A DNA stretch of 64,000 nt, from positions 992,001-1,056,000 of the forward strand of contig NZ_CP034909.1 in the NCBI RefSeq assembly GCF_008932245.1, in the 5' to 3' direction. The notes beneath the pieces are model-generated. The model had not been told where the DNA came from, ran no database searches, and worked only from the letters and a program-made list of their open reading frames with translations. Origin of the DNA: Sinorhizobium alkalisoli. Lineage in GTDB: Bacteria > Pseudomonadota > Alphaproteobacteria > Rhizobiales > Rhizobiaceae. This document shows, in pieces, positions 9,104-18,996 of this stretch (position 1 is the stretch's first letter; every line of letters begins with the position of its first letter). The position numbers and the translations under genes are program-made.

Positions 9104-9709
9104 ATGAGTGAAGCCCTTAACGAGCTTGCGTCCTATCTTCGCGAGACGCGTGGCGCGCTGATCGCCGATTCGGTGATCGAATACGGCGAGCTGACGCTGA
9201 CGGCCGAGGCCGAGAACCTGATCGCGCTGCTGACCTTCCTGCGCGACGACGTGCAGTGCGGTTTCGTCAGTTTTATCGACATCTGCGGCGTCGACTATCC
9301 GCAGCGACCGGAGCGCTTCGACGTCGTCTACCATCTTCTGTCGCCGCGTCAGAACCTTCGCGTTCGCGTCAAGGTAGCGACGGCCGAGGACGAGCCGGTT
9401 CCCTCCGCGACGGCCGTCTATCCAGGCGCCGACTGGTTCGAGCGCGAAGCCTATGACATGTACGGCATCCTCTTCACCGGCCATCCGGATCTCAGGCGCA
9501 TCCTGACCGATTATGGTTTCGAGGGCTATCCGTTGCGCAAGGACTTCCCGCTGACGGGTTTTGTCCAGGTGCGTTATGACGACGAGGTCAAGCGGGTGGT
9601 CTACGAGCCCGTCGAGCTGAGGCAGGAATTCCGCAATTTCGATTTTCTTTCGCCCTGGGAAGGCACGGATTATGTCTTGCCCGGCGACGAGAAGGCGAAG
9701 GCACGGTGA
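9104..9709 (+). CDS. nuoC: NADH-quinone oxidoreductase subunit C
   Basis: NuoC is the 30-kDa-type hydrophilic subunit that packs against NuoD near the quinone site. The 201-residue product contains the family signature in [20 protein letters not shown] followed by [20 protein letters not shown]. It starts at ATG 9104 with AGGGGGT upstream and is separate from nuoD, unlike the nuoCD fusion of enteric bacteria. Confidence 0.96.
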   Translation: MSEALNELASYLRETRGALIADSVIEYGELTLTAEAENLIALLTFLRDDVQCGFVSFIDICGVDYPQRPERFDVVYHLLSPRQNLRVRVKVATAEDEPVPSATAVYPGADWFEREAYDMYGILFTGHPDLRRILTDYGFEGYPLRKDFPLTGFVQVRYDDEVKRVVYEPVELRQEFRNFDFLSPWEGTDYVLPGDEKAKAR

Positions 9710-9764
9710 AATAAGTCGGCCCGGGGCGATCCCGATGGGGCGCCTTCGGCCTGGAGCAATCGGT

Positions 9765-10955
9765 ATGACCGAACATAACGTCCGCAACTTCAACATCAAC
9801 TTCGGTCCGCAGCATCCGGCCGCCCACGGCGTCCTTCGCCTGGTGCTGGAGCTCGACGGCGAAATCGTCGAGCGTGTCGACCCGCATATCGGCCTCCTGC
9901 ACCGCGGCACCGAAAAGCTGATCGAGGCCAAGACCTACCTGCAGGCCGTGCCCTATTTCGATCGGCTCGACTACGTCGCGCCGATGAACCAGGAACACGC
10001 CTTCGCGCTGGCCGTCGAAAGGCTGACCGGTACGGAAGTGCCGATCCGCGGGCAGCTCATCCGCGTGCTCTATTCGGAAATCGGCCGCATCCTGTCGCAC
10101 CTCCTCAACGTCACGACCCAGGCGATGGACGTCGGAGCGCTGACGCCGCCGCTCTGGGGCTTCGAGGAGCGCGAGAAGCTGATGGTCTTCTACGAGCGGG
10201 CGAGCGGCGCGCGCATGCACTCCGCCTATTTCCGGCCCGGTGGCGTTCACCAGGACCTTCCGCACCAGCTCGTCGAGGATATCGGCAACTGGATCGATCC
10301 ATTCCTAAAGACCGTCGACGACATCGATGAGCTCCTGACCGGCAACCGTATTTTCAAGCAGCGCAACGTCGATATCGGCGTCGTGAAGCTGGAGGATGCC
10401 TGGGCCTGGGGCTTCTCCGGCGTGATGGTGCGCGGCTCGGGCGCCGCCTGGGATCTGCGGCGCGCGCAGCCCTACGAATGCTATTCGGATCTCGAATTCG
10501 ACATTCCGATCGGCAAGAACGGCGACTGCTTCGACCGCTATCTCATCCGCATGATCGAGATGCGCCAGTCGGCCCGCATCATGCGTCAGTGCGTGGACCG
10601 TCTGCTCGGCGATGCGAAAATCGGCCCGGTTTCTTCGTTCGACGGCAAGATCGTGCCCCCGAAGCGCGGCGAGATGAAGCGTTCGATGGAAGCGCTGATT
10701 CACCACTTCAAGCTCTACACCGAAGGCTACCACGTGCCGGCCGGCGACGTTTACGCTGCGGTCGAGGCGCCGAAGGGCGAATTCGGCGTCTATCTGGTCT
10801 CGGACGGCACCAACAAGCCCTACCGCTGCAAGATCCGCGCGCCGGGCTATGCGCATCTCCAGGCCATGGATTTCCTCTGTCGCGGGCACCAGCTCGCGGA
10901 CGTCTCGGCCGTGCTGGGCTCCATCGATATCGTGTTCGGCGAGGTGGACCGCTGA
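9765..10955 (+). CDS. nuoD: NADH-quinone oxidoreductase subunit D
   Basis: NuoD (49-kDa type) lines the ubiquinone-binding cavity together with NuoB. The 396-residue product starts [20 protein letters not shown], carries the conserved [10 protein letters not shown] and [13 protein letters not shown] segments, and ends with the typical [14 protein letters not shown] 9765 has a GGAG ten bases upstream; the open frame to 9672 overlaps nuoC and lacks similarity. The TGA stop overlaps the ATG of the next gene by one base. Confidence 0.97.
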   Translation: MTEHNVRNFNINFGPQHPAAHGVLRLVLELDGEIVERVDPHIGLLHRGTEKLIEAKTYLQAVPYFDRLDYVAPMNQEHAFALAVERLTGTEVPIRGQLIRVLYSEIGRILSHLLNVTTQAMDVGALTPPLWGFEEREKLMVFYERASGARMHSAYFRPGGVHQDLPHQLVEDIGNWIDPFLKTVDDIDELLTGNRIFKQRNVDIGVVKLEDAWAWGFSGVMVRGSGAAWDLRRAQPYECYSDLEFDIPIGKNGDCFDRYLIRMIEMRQSARIMRQCVDRLLGDAKIGPVSSFDGKIVPPKRGEMKRSMEALIHHFKLYTEGYHVPAGDVYAAVEAPKGEFGVYLVSDGTNKPYRCKIRAPGYAHLQAMDFLCRGHQLADVSAVLGSIDIVFGEVDR

Positions 10956-11206
10956 TGCGCCTGGCGCTCTTTGCCGCACTCGGATGTCTCGCGCTCGCGA
11001 CGACCGCCTTCGCTGAGGAGGTCGGCAGCGCGAGCGGTTCGGGACTGCGCGGCGGTTCCATGGCCGTGCTTCTCGAAAAGGGTTACGAGATCAGGGCCGC
11101 CGTCGCCAACGGCACACGCTATATCGTGTTTCTGCAGAAAGACCAGTCAGCCTATGCCTGCGAATTCGTCTCGCTGACGAGATCGCGGTGCGGTTCGATC
11201 AACTGA
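10955..11206 (+). CDS. Small exported protein between nuoD and nuoE
   Basis: The 83-residue product begins with a clear Sec signal ([20 protein letters not shown], predicted cut after AFA), leaving about 63 mature residues. Two cysteines lie near the C-terminus (YACEF and SRCGS) and could form a disulfide. Its ATG overlaps the nuoD stop, so it is translationally coupled within the complex I operon. No function is known to me. A periplasmic role linked to complex I assembly is possible but unsupported beyond position. Confidence 0.8.
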   Translation: MRLALFAALGCLALATTAFAEEVGSASGSGLRGGSMAVLLEKGYEIRAAVANGTRYIVFLQKDQSAYACEFVSLTRSRCGSIN

Positions 11207-11222
11207 TAAGGTGTCCACTAGA

Positions 11223-12044
11223 ATGTCCGTTCGTCGACTAGCCGAAGACACAGTCCAGCCAGCGACCTTTGCATTCAGCAAGGAAAACGCCGCCTGGGCC
11301 AAGGCAACGATCAAAAAATATCCGAAGGGCCGCGAACAGTCGGCAGTCATCCCCTTGCTGATGCGCGCCCAGGAGCAGGACGGCTGGGTGACCAGGGCCG
11401 CCATCGAGTCGATCGCCGACATGCTCGGCATGGCCTATATCCGCGTCCTCGAAGTGGCGACCTTCTATACCCAGTTCCAGTTGAAGCCCGTCGGAACGCG
11501 CGCGCATGTGCAGGTCTGCGGCACGACGCCCTGCATGCTGCGCGGCGCGGAAGATCTGATCAAAATCTGCAAGAAGAAGATTGCCTCCGAGCCGTTTACC
11601 CTCAACGAGGGCGGTACGCTCTCCTGGGAGGAGGTCGAATGCCAGGGCGCCTGCGTCAACGCGCCGATGGTGATGATCTTCAAGGATAGCTACGAAGACC
11701 TGACGCCCGAGCGGCTCGAGGAAATCATCGATTCCTTCGACGCGGGCAGGGGCGCCGAGGTCCAGCCCGGACCTCAGATCGACCGGATCTTTTCTGCGCC
11801 GATCGGCGGTCCGACGACCTTGCAGCCGCTTCCGGAAGAGAAGAAGGCCGGCCGTGTACGCAAGGCCCCGGACGAAGAGGCAATCAGCGTACCGCCGGCG
11901 AATGCAGCCAAGCCGAAGCCTGCCTCCGAGATTACCAATCCGGCGCTGAAGACCCCGGCGACCGCCAAAAAGGCGGCGGCGAAGATCGCGAAGACCGAGG
12001 GCGAGTCCACGGTCGACAAATCCAAGCCTCAGAAGAAGCGGTAA
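11223..12044 (+). CDS. nuoE: NADH-quinone oxidoreductase subunit E
   Basis: NuoE (24-kDa type) binds the [2Fe-2S] cluster N1a next to the FMN site. The 273-residue product has a thioredoxin-like ferredoxin fold with ligands in VCGTTPC and ECQGAC. After about residue 185 comes a low-complexity Ala/Lys/Pro-rich tail with no known function; such extensions occur in alphaproteobacterial NuoE. The ATG at 11223 has AAGGTG upstream. An alternative GTG at 11211 is too close to that site. Confidence 0.95.
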   Translation: MSVRRLAEDTVQPATFAFSKENAAWAKATIKKYPKGREQSAVIPLLMRAQEQDGWVTRAAIESIADMLGMAYIRVLEVATFYTQFQLKPVGTRAHVQVCGTTPCMLRGAEDLIKICKKKIASEPFTLNEGGTLSWEEVECQGACVNAPMVMIFKDSYEDLTPERLEEIIDSFDAGRGAEVQPGPQIDRIFSAPIGGPTTLQPLPEEKKAGRVRKAPDEEAISVPPANAAKPKPASEITNPALKTPATAKKAAAKIAKTEGESTVDKSKPQKKR

Positions 12045-12056
12045 AGAGGTCTACCC

Positions 12057-13361
12057 ATGCTCAGAGATGAAGATCGCATCTTTACCAATATCTACGGCCT
12101 CAAGGACAAGTCGCTGAAGGGCGCGATGGCCCGCGGTCATTGGGACGGGACCAAGGAGCTCCTGGAGAAGGGGCGTGACTGGATCATCAACGAGGTGAAG
12201 GCCTCCGGTCTGCGTGGCCGCGGCGGCGCGGGCTTCCCGACGGGTCTCAAGTGGTCCTTCATGCCGAAGGAAAGCGACGGCCGTCCGCACTATCTCGTCG
12301 TCAATGCCGACGAGTCCGAACCCGGCACCTGCAAGGACCGCGACATCATGCGCCACGATCCGCACACGCTGATCGAGGGTTGCGTGGTTGCGAGCTTCGC
12401 CATGGGTGCACACGCAGCCTATATCTACGTGCGCGGCGAGTTCATCCGCGAGCGCGAAGCACTGCAGGCGGCAATCGACGAGTGCTATGAATACGGCCTC
12501 ATCGGCAAGAACAACAAACTCGGCTACGACATTGACATCTTTGTCCATCACGGTGCCGGCGCCTATATCTGTGGCGAGGAGACGGCACTGCTCGAAAGCC
12601 TTGAGGGCAAGAAGGGCCAGCCGCGCCTGAAGCCGCCGTTCCCGGCGAACATGGGTCTCTATGGCTGCCCGACGACGGTCAACAACGTCGAGTCGATCGC
12701 CGTCACGCCCACCATCCTGCGCCGTGGCGCCGGCTGGTATACGAGCTTCGGACGCCCGAACAACCACGGCACCAAGCTCTACTCGGTTTCGGGTCACGTG
12801 AACCGCCCCTGCACGGTCGAGGACGCGATGTCGATCCCGTTCCACGAACTGATCGACAAGCATTGCGGCGGCATCCGCGGCGGCTGGGATAACCTGCTGG
12901 CCGTCATCCCCGGCGGCTCGTCCGTTCCCTGCGTGCCCGGCGCGCAGATGAAGGACGCAATCATGGACTATGACGGCCTGCGCGAACTCGGCTCCGGCCT
13001 CGGCACCGCGGCCGTCATCGTCATGGACAAGTCGACCGACATCATCAAGGCGATCTGGCGGCTCTCCGCCTTCTACAAGCATGAGAGCTGCGGCCAATGC
13101 ACGCCGTGCCGCGAGGGCACGGGCTGGATGATGCGCGTCATGGAACGAATGGTTCAGGGCCGCGCGCAGAAGCGTGAAATCGACATGCTCTTCGACGTCA
13201 CGAAGCAGGTCGAGGGCCACACGATCTGTGCGCTTGGCGATGCGGCCGCCTGGCCGATCCAGGGCCTCATCAAACATTTCCGTCCGGAGATGGAAAAGCG
13301 GATCGACGAATACACGCGCAATGCGACGTCGCACGGCGCGGTTTTGGAAGCGGCGGAGTAA
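12057..13361 (+). CDS. nuoF: NADH-quinone oxidoreductase subunit F
   Basis: NuoF (51-kDa type) oxidises NADH, holds FMN and carries the [4Fe-4S] cluster N3. The 434-residue product shows the nucleotide-binding glycine motif [15 protein letters not shown], the FMN region [19 protein letters not shown], and cluster ligands in [12 protein letters not shown] plus a fourth Cys in [13 protein letters not shown]. It starts at ATG 12057 with GAGGT upstream, 12 bp after nuoE. Confidence 0.97.
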   Translation: MLRDEDRIFTNIYGLKDKSLKGAMARGHWDGTKELLEKGRDWIINEVKASGLRGRGGAGFPTGLKWSFMPKESDGRPHYLVVNADESEPGTCKDRDIMRHDPHTLIEGCVVASFAMGAHAAYIYVRGEFIREREALQAAIDECYEYGLIGKNNKLGYDIDIFVHHGAGAYICGEETALLESLEGKKGQPRLKPPFPANMGLYGCPTTVNNVESIAVTPTILRRGAGWYTSFGRPNNHGTKLYSVSGHVNRPCTVEDAMSIPFHELIDKHCGGIRGGWDNLLAVIPGGSSVPCVPGAQMKDAIMDYDGLRELGSGLGTAAVIVMDKSTDIIKAIWRLSAFYKHESCGQCTPCREGTGWMMRVMERMVQGRAQKREIDMLFDVTKQVEGHTICALGDAAAWPIQGLIKHFRPEMEKRIDEYTRNATSHGAVLEAAE

Positions 13362-13366
13362 GAGCG

Positions 13367-14077
13367 ATGGCCGGGGAACGCAAGGAAGCACAGGGCAGGG
13401 ATACGGCAACGGTTATTCCATTCGCGCGGTCCATGGGTGCCGACCCGGCTGATCCGTTCGGCATGTCCGAATGGATGAAGAGCATGACGCAGATGCCGCT
13501 GAATCCGCTGATGACGCATCCGGCGGCAGCGGTTGCCGCCGCCACGGCTCTGGGGTTCGGCCTTTCCAGCCATATTGCCGGAATGATGTTCGGCGCGATG
13601 CAGGGCGCTGCGAGCGCGTTTCAAGGCGGCGCCCGCGGGCGTGAGCCCATGCACGCCGCAGAGCCGGGTGCCGCGGCGCCGGCCGAGCCCACACAAGAGC
13701 GGACGACCACATCTGTAATTACCTCGCCCGAGCCTGCCAAGGCGCCGCCGGTGCCCGCTACGGCGCCGAAATTGCCCGCCGAAGCAAAAGCGTCGCCAGC
13801 CGCAGCGGTTCCCGCTGCCGCGCGAAAGCCGAAGGCGCCCAAGAAGCAGGCCACACCGGCGCCGAAAAGCAGAGCCGGAGACGATCTCAAGCGCATTTCG
13901 GGGCTCGGCCCGAAGCTGGAGCAGGTGCTGAACGGCAAGGGTATTCGCCGGCTAGCCGACATCGCGGCCCTGAGCGCGGAAGATGCGGCGCGACTCGACG
14001 CCGAAATCGGCCTGGATGGCCGCATCGCGCGCGACGACTGGGTCGGCCAGGCGAAGGCACTGATGCAGGGAAAATGA
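13367..14077 (+). CDS. Helix-hairpin-helix accessory protein of the nuo operon
   Basis: The 236-residue product begins five bases after nuoF and is followed by nuoG, so it belongs to the operon. Residues about 45-85 form a hydrophobic Ala/Gly/Met stretch, about 90-170 a Pro/Ala/Lys-rich linker, and about 172-236 a helix-hairpin-helix-like domain (DDLKRISGLGPKLEQVLNGK). Related rhizobial proteins are often named 'NADH-ubiquinone dehydrogenase' by location, but nothing here shows a redox function. The C-terminal fold usually binds nucleic acid or protein. Its role in complex I is unknown. Confidence 0.85.
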   Translation: MAGERKEAQGRDTATVIPFARSMGADPADPFGMSEWMKSMTQMPLNPLMTHPAAAVAAATALGFGLSSHIAGMMFGAMQGAASAFQGGARGREPMHAAEPGAAAPAEPTQERTTTSVITSPEPAKAPPVPATAPKLPAEAKASPAAAVPAAARKPKAPKKQATPAPKSRAGDDLKRISGLGPKLEQVLNGKGIRRLADIAALSAEDAARLDAEIGLDGRIARDDWVGQAKALMQGK

Positions 14078-14192
14078 GGCGTTGGCCGCTCGGTTTTCGC
14101 CGTAAGCGGCAGGGTCGTGACGGACAGGCCGTCAAGAAATTGTCCGCCGCCATGGAAGGGCAGGCGGACGGAAGACAGGATTGAGTACGAAG

Positions 14193-16274
14193 ATGGCAAA
14201 GCTGAAAGTCGACGGAAAAGAGATCGAGGTCCCGGATCATTTCACGCTGCTTCAGGCGTGCGAAGAGGCCGGCGCCGAGGTTCCGCGCTTCTGTTTCCAT
14301 GAGCGGCTTTCGGTTGCCGGCAACTGCCGCATGTGTCTCATCGAGGTAAAGGGCGGACCGCCGAAACCGGCGGCATCCTGCGCGATGGGCGTGCGCGACC
14401 TGCGCCCCGGTCCGAACGGCGAGGTGCCGGAGGTCTTCACGACGACGCCGATGGTCAAGAAGGCACGCGAAGGCGTGATGGAGTTCCTGCTGATCAACCA
14501 TCCGCTCGATTGTCCGATCTGCGACCAGGGCGGCGAGTGCGACCTGCAGGACCAGGCGATGGCCTTCGGCATCGACAATTCGCGCTACCACGAGAACAAG
14601 CGCGCCGTTGAGGACAAATATATCGGTCCGCTCGTCAAGACGGTGATGAACCGCTGCATTCACTGCACCCGCTGCGTCCGTTTCACGACGGAGGTTGCTG
14701 GTATCGCGGAACTCGGCCTCATCGGCCGCGGCGAAGATGCGGAGATCACCACCTATCTCGAGCAGGCGATGACCTCCGAGCTGCAGGGCAACGTCGTCGA
14801 TCTTTGTCCGGTCGGCGCGCTGACCTCGAAGCCCTTTGCCTTCACCGCGCGTCCGTGGGAGCTCAACAAGACCGAATCGATCGACGTCATGGACGCGCTC
14901 GGCTCGGCAATCCGCGTGGATACGCGCGGTCGGGAAGTCATGCGCATCATGCCGCGCGTAAACGAGGACATCAACGAGGAGTGGATCTCCGACAAGACCC
15001 GCTTCATCTGGGATGGCTTGCGGACGCAACGCCTCGACCGGCCCTATGTCAAAATTGACGGTCGCCTGCAGCCGGCAAGCTGGGGCGAGGCCTTCGACGC
15101 CATCAAGGCCGCGGTTGCCAGGACGTCGGGCGAGAAGATCGGTGCCATTGCCGGCGATCTCGCCGCCGTCGAAGAAATGTACGCGCTGAAGGAGCTTATC
15201 GCCTCGCTCGGCTCGGAGAACCTTGACTGCCGTCAGGACGGCGCGGCGCTCGATCCGTCGCTCGGCCGCGCAAGCTATCTCTTCAATCCGACGATCCAGG
15301 GCATCGAAAGCGCCGACGCGCTTCTCATCATCGGCTCCAATCCGCGCTTCGAAGCTTCGGTTCTCAATGTCCGCATTCGCAAGCGCCATCGCATGGGCAA
15401 TTTCCCGATCGCCGTCATTGGCGAACCGGGTGAACTGCGCTACGAATACGACTATCTCGGCGCCGGCACCGACACGCTTGCCGATCTCCTCTCGGGCAAG
15501 GCGAAGTTCTTCACGGCGCTGAAGAGGGCCGAGCGGCCGCTGATCATTGTGGGCCAGGGGGCACTTGCTGGAGAGGGCGGAGCCGCCGTTCTTGCCAATG
15601 CCGCCAAGCTTGCCGTCGCGGTTGGCGCGGTCAGCGATGCGTGGAACGGTTTCGCGGTCCTCCATACGGCAGCCTCGCGCGTCGGTGGCTTGGACCTCGG
15701 TTTCGTGCCAGGCCGGGGCGGCATGTCGGCAGCCGAAATGATAACGGGCGCCGAAGTCTTGTTCCTGCTTGGTGCGGACGAGATAGATCTCTCCACGCGC
15801 AAAGGCGGCTTCACCGTCTATATCGGTTCCCACGGCGACAATGGCGCGCACGCCGCCGACGTCATCCTTCCGGGCGCGGCCTACACGGAAAAGTCGGGGA
15901 TCTGGGTCAACACCGAAGGCCGGGTGCAGATGGGCAATCGCGCCGGTTTCGCGCCGGGCGATGCTCGCGAAGACTGGGCGATCATCCGCGCGCTCTCGGA
16001 TGTGCTAGGCCGCAAGCTGCCCTTCGATTCGCTTGGCGCACTGCGCGCAGCGCTCTATGTGGCCTATCCGCATTTCGCGGAGATCGACGGCATTGCCGTC
16101 GCCGGCAGCGACGAAATTGCCGCACTCGCGCAAAAAGCCGGTGAGATGGCGAAATCCGCGTTTGCGTCTCCAGTCAAAGACTTCTATTTGACGAACCCGA
16201 TAGCGCGCGCATCCGCCGTCATGGCCGAATGCTCGGCTTTGGCGCGCAACAATTTCAAAGCTGCCGCGGAATGA
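14193..16274 (+). CDS. nuoG: NADH-quinone oxidoreductase subunit G
   Basis: NuoG (75-kDa type) relays electrons through several iron-sulfur clusters. The 693-residue product opens with a ferredoxin-like [2Fe-2S] domain ([18 protein letters not shown]), then [15 protein letters not shown], then the [4Fe-4S] ligands [10 protein letters not shown] and [13 protein letters not shown], followed by a molybdopterin-oxidoreductase-like domain without an evident active site. ATG 14193 is preferred over TTG 14181 because the protein family begins [10 protein letters not shown]. Confidence 0.97.
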   Translation: MAKLKVDGKEIEVPDHFTLLQACEEAGAEVPRFCFHERLSVAGNCRMCLIEVKGGPPKPAASCAMGVRDLRPGPNGEVPEVFTTTPMVKKAREGVMEFLLINHPLDCPICDQGGECDLQDQAMAFGIDNSRYHENKRAVEDKYIGPLVKTVMNRCIHCTRCVRFTTEVAGIAELGLIGRGEDAEITTYLEQAMTSELQGNVVDLCPVGALTSKPFAFTARPWELNKTESIDVMDALGSAIRVDTRGREVMRIMPRVNEDINEEWISDKTRFIWDGLRTQRLDRPYVKIDGRLQPASWGEAFDAIKAAVARTSGEKIGAIAGDLAAVEEMYALKELIASLGSENLDCRQDGAALDPSLGRASYLFNPTIQGIESADALLIIGSNPRFEASVLNVRIRKRHRMGNFPIAVIGEPGELRYEYDYLGAGTDTLADLLSGKAKFFTALKRAERPLIIVGQGALAGEGGAAVLANAAKLAVAVGAVSDAWNGFAVLHTAASRVGGLDLGFVPGRGGMSAAEMITGAEVLFLLGADEIDLSTRKGGFTVYIGSHGDNGAHAADVILPGAAYTEKSGIWVNTEGRVQMGNRAGFAPGDAREDWAIIRALSDVLGRKLPFDSLGALRAALYVAYPHFAEIDGIAVAGSDEIAALAQKAGEMAKSAFASPVKDFYLTNPIARASAVMAECSALARNNFKAAAE

Positions 16275-16294
16275 GCGCGAGGGAATAGAGCATC

Positions 16295-17338
16295 ATGGAC
16301 GCTTTCATTTCGACCTATGTCTGGCCCGCGGCCATCATCATCGGCCAGTCGCTCCTGCTCCTGGTCGCGCTGCTGGTCTTCATCGCCTACGTCCTGCTCG
16401 CGGACCGCAAGATCTGGGCCGCCGTGCAGCTTCGCCGCGGCCCGAACGTCGTCGGTCCCTGGGGACTGTTCCAATCCTTCGCCGATCTTCTGAAGTTCGT
16501 CTTCAAGGAGCCGATCATTCCGGCCGGCGCCAACAAGGCGATCTTCCTGCTGGCGCCGCTCGTCTCGGTGACGTTGGCGCTTGCCGCCTGGGCCGTCATT
16601 CCGCTCAATGCGGGCTGGGTAATCGCGGACATCAATGTCGGCATCCTCTTCGTCTTCGCCATATCTTCTCTCGAGGTTTATGGCATCATCATGGGCGGCT
16701 GGGCCTCGAACTCGAAATATCCCTTCCTGGGCGCGCTGCGCTCGGCCGCGCAGATGGTGTCCTATGAGGTCTCGATCGGCTTCGTCATCATCACCGTTCT
16801 GCTCACCGTCGGCTCGCTCAACCTGACGGACATCGTCATCTCGCAGACCGACGGCCTTGGAACGATGATCGGCCTGCCGGCCTCCTTCCTCGATTGGAAC
16901 TGGCTGTCGCTGTTCCCGATGTTCGTCGTGTTCTTCATTTCGGCGCTCGCCGAGACGAACCGTCCGCCCTTCGACCTGCCCGAAGCCGAGTCCGAGCTCG
17001 TCGCCGGCTTCATGGTCGAATACGGCTCGACCCCGTACATGATGTTCATGCTCGGCGAATACGCGGCCATCTGCCTGATGTGCGCGCTGACGACGATCCT
17101 GTTCCTCGGTGGCTGGCTGCCCCCGGTTGACATCTGGCTTCTGAACTGGGTTCCGGGCATCGTCTGGTTCGTGCTGAAGGCCTCGTTCGTCTTCTTCATG
17201 TTCGCGATGGTGAAGGCCTTCGTGCCGCGCTACCGCTACGACCAGCTGATGCGCCTCGGCTGGAAAGTCTTCCTGCCGCTGTCGCTCGCCATGGTGGTCA
17301 TCGTCGCATTCGTTCTGAAGCTGACGGGGTGGGCGTAA
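16295..17338 (+). CDS. nuoH: NADH-quinone oxidoreductase subunit H
   Basis: NuoH anchors the hydrophilic arm and forms the membrane side of the quinone tunnel. The 347-residue product has eight or more hydrophobic helices, the motif [20 protein letters not shown] and the acidic loop [20 protein letters not shown], which is highly conserved and linked to quinone chemistry and proton coupling. It begins 20 bp after nuoG. Confidence 0.97.
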   Translation: MDAFISTYVWPAAIIIGQSLLLLVALLVFIAYVLLADRKIWAAVQLRRGPNVVGPWGLFQSFADLLKFVFKEPIIPAGANKAIFLLAPLVSVTLALAAWAVIPLNAGWVIADINVGILFVFAISSLEVYGIIMGGWASNSKYPFLGALRSAAQMVSYEVSIGFVIITVLLTVGSLNLTDIVISQTDGLGTMIGLPASFLDWNWLSLFPMFVVFFISALAETNRPPFDLPEAESELVAGFMVEYGSTPYMMFMLGEYAAICLMCALTTILFLGGWLPPVDIWLLNWVPGIVWFVLKASFVFFMFAMVKAFVPRYRYDQLMRLGWKVFLPLSLAMVVIVAFVLKLTGWA

Positions 17339-17401
17339 TGGCCGACCGAGCTTCGCTGCATACCGCCGGCGCCTCCCGGGCCGGCAAGTTTGGAGGTTAA
17401 G

Positions 17402-17893
17402 ATGGCCGGTCTCTCCCAAGCGGTCAATTCGCTATTCCTCAAGGAATTCGTCGCGGCGTTCATGCTGTCCATGCGCTATTTCTTCCGGCCGAAGGCGACG
17501 GTGAACTACCCTTTCGAAAAGGGTCCGGTCAGTCCGCGCTTCCGCGGCGAACATGCATTGCGCCGCTATCCGAACGGCGAGGAACGCTGCATCGCCTGCA
17601 AGCTGTGCGAGGCGATCTGTCCCGCCCAGGCCATCACCATCGAGGCGGGTCCGCGCCGTAACGACGGGACGCGCCGCACGGTGCGTTACGACATTGACAT
17701 GGTGAAGTGCATCTATTGCGGCTTCTGCCAGGAGGCTTGCCCGGTCGATGCGATCGTCGAAGGACCGAACTTCGAATTCGCCACCGAGACGCGCGAGGAA
17801 CTCTACTACGACAAGGAAAAGCTCCTCGCCAATGGCGACCGGTGGGAGCGGGAAATCGCGCACAACATCGCAATGGACTCGCCCTATCGCTGA
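17402..17893 (+). CDS. nuoI: NADH-quinone oxidoreductase subunit I
   Basis: NuoI (TYKY type) carries the two [4Fe-4S] clusters N6a and N6b that pass electrons to N2. The 163-residue product contains the paired ferredoxin motifs [12 protein letters not shown] and [15 protein letters not shown] 17402 is chosen because GGAGG lies five bases upstream; four earlier codons from TTG 17390 overlap this site. Confidence 0.97.
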   Translation: MAGLSQAVNSLFLKEFVAAFMLSMRYFFRPKATVNYPFEKGPVSPRFRGEHALRRYPNGEERCIACKLCEAICPAQAITIEAGPRRNDGTRRTVRYDIDMVKCIYCGFCQEACPVDAIVEGPNFEFATETREELYYDKEKLLANGDRWEREIAHNIAMDSPYR

Positions 17894-17916
17894 GGCCGTC
17901 CGCATAACGAAGTATA

Positions 17917-17936
17917 CGTCGCTCCTTGAAGCGACG
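17917..17936 (+). other. Hairpin in the nuoI-nuoJ spacer, flanked by direct repeats
   Basis: CGTCGCT and AGCGACG form a perfect 7-bp stem with loop CCTTGA. Eight-base direct repeats GCATAACG flank it at 17902-17909 and 17940-17947. There is no T-run, so it is more likely an mRNA processing or stabilising element than a terminator. The spacer (145 bp) is the longest within the nuo operon. Confidence 0.5.
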
Positions 17937-18038
17937 CGTGCATAACGGGTTTGGGCAATGGCCGGACGCAGGTCCGGCTTTGCCTCATGGAGTGAGGGCG
18001 GAGCCTTCACGCCGAGCAAGACGAAAAAGGCACCGATC

Positions 18039-18653
18039 ATGGGTCTGCAGGTTCTTTTTTTCTATCTCTTCGCCTTCATCGCAGTGGCGTCGGCATTCAT
18101 GGTCATTGCGGCCAAGAATCCGGTCTATTCGGTTCTGTTCCTGATCCTGACCTTCTTCAACGCGGCAGGTCTCTTCCTGCTGACCGGCGCCGAGTTCCTG
18201 GCGATGATCCTGCTGGTGGTCTATGTTGGCGCGGTCGCGGTGCTCTTCCTCTTCGTGGTGATGATGCTCGATATCGACTTTGCCGAATTGCGCGCCGGCG
18301 TGCTCGAATACGCGCCGATCGGCGCGCTGATCGGGTTGATCCTCGCGGCGGAACTGATCATCGTCGTCGGCGGTTCGACCTTCTCGCCCGAGATCGCCAA
18401 GGCGGTCTCCATGCCGATCCCGCCGGTCGGCGAGCGCAGCAATACGGCGGCGCTCGGTGACGTTCTCTACACCCACTACGTCTATTTCTTCCAGATCGCG
18501 GGGCTCGTCCTGCTCGTCGCCATGATCGGCGCCATCGTGCTGACCCTGCGACATCGTCAGAACATCAAGCGCCAAAGCATTCCGCGCCAGGTTGCCCGCA
18601 CGCCCGAGACCGCTGTCGAAGTGGTCACGGTCAAGCCGGGGCAGGGCATCTAA
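18039..18653 (+). CDS. nuoJ: NADH-quinone oxidoreductase subunit J
   Basis: NuoJ is a membrane subunit with five predicted helices that takes part in coupling quinone reduction to proton pumping. The 204-residue product starts MGLQVLFFYLFAFIAVASAF and contains the conserved GAEFLAMILLVVYVGAVAVL helix. ATG 18039 follows an AAGG; the 27-codon upstream extension from 17958 is hydrophilic and unlike the family. Confidence 0.96.
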   Translation: MGLQVLFFYLFAFIAVASAFMVIAAKNPVYSVLFLILTFFNAAGLFLLTGAEFLAMILLVVYVGAVAVLFLFVVMMLDIDFAELRAGVLEYAPIGALIGLILAAELIIVVGGSTFSPEIAKAVSMPIPPVGERSNTAALGDVLYTHYVYFFQIAGLVLLVAMIGAIVLTLRHRQNIKRQSIPRQVARTPETAVEVVTVKPGQGI

Positions 18654-18680
18654 TTCGGACGCGAGGTCGAGGACTACATC

Positions 18681-18989
18681 ATGGAAATCGGAATTTCCCA
18701 TTATCTGACCGTCAGCGCCATTCTGTTCACGCTCGGCGTATTCGGCATCTTCCTCAACCGGAAGAACGTCATCGTCATCTTGATGTCGGTGGAACTCATT
18801 CTGCTCGCGGTCAACCTCAACATGGTGGCTTTCTCGTCGTTCCTGAACGACATCACCGGCCAGGTCTTCGCGCTGTTCATTCTGACCGTCGCGGCCGCCG
18901 AAGCCGCCATCGGACTTGCAATTCTCGTCGTCTTCTATCGTAACCGCGGCTCCATCGCCGTCGAAGACGTCAACATGATGAAGGGCTGA
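18681..18989 (+). CDS. nuoK: NADH-quinone oxidoreductase subunit K
   Basis: NuoK is a three-helix membrane subunit homologous to MrpC of antiporters. The 102-residue length is typical. It has conserved membrane glutamates in [11 protein letters not shown] and [14 protein letters not shown], which are essential for proton translocation in the family. It ends seven bases before nuoL. Confidence 0.96.
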   Translation: MEIGISHYLTVSAILFTLGVFGIFLNRKNVIVILMSVELILLAVNLNMVAFSSFLNDITGQVFALFILTVAAAEAAIGLAILVVFYRNRGSIAVEDVNMMKG

Positions 18990-18996
18990 CAGGGCC

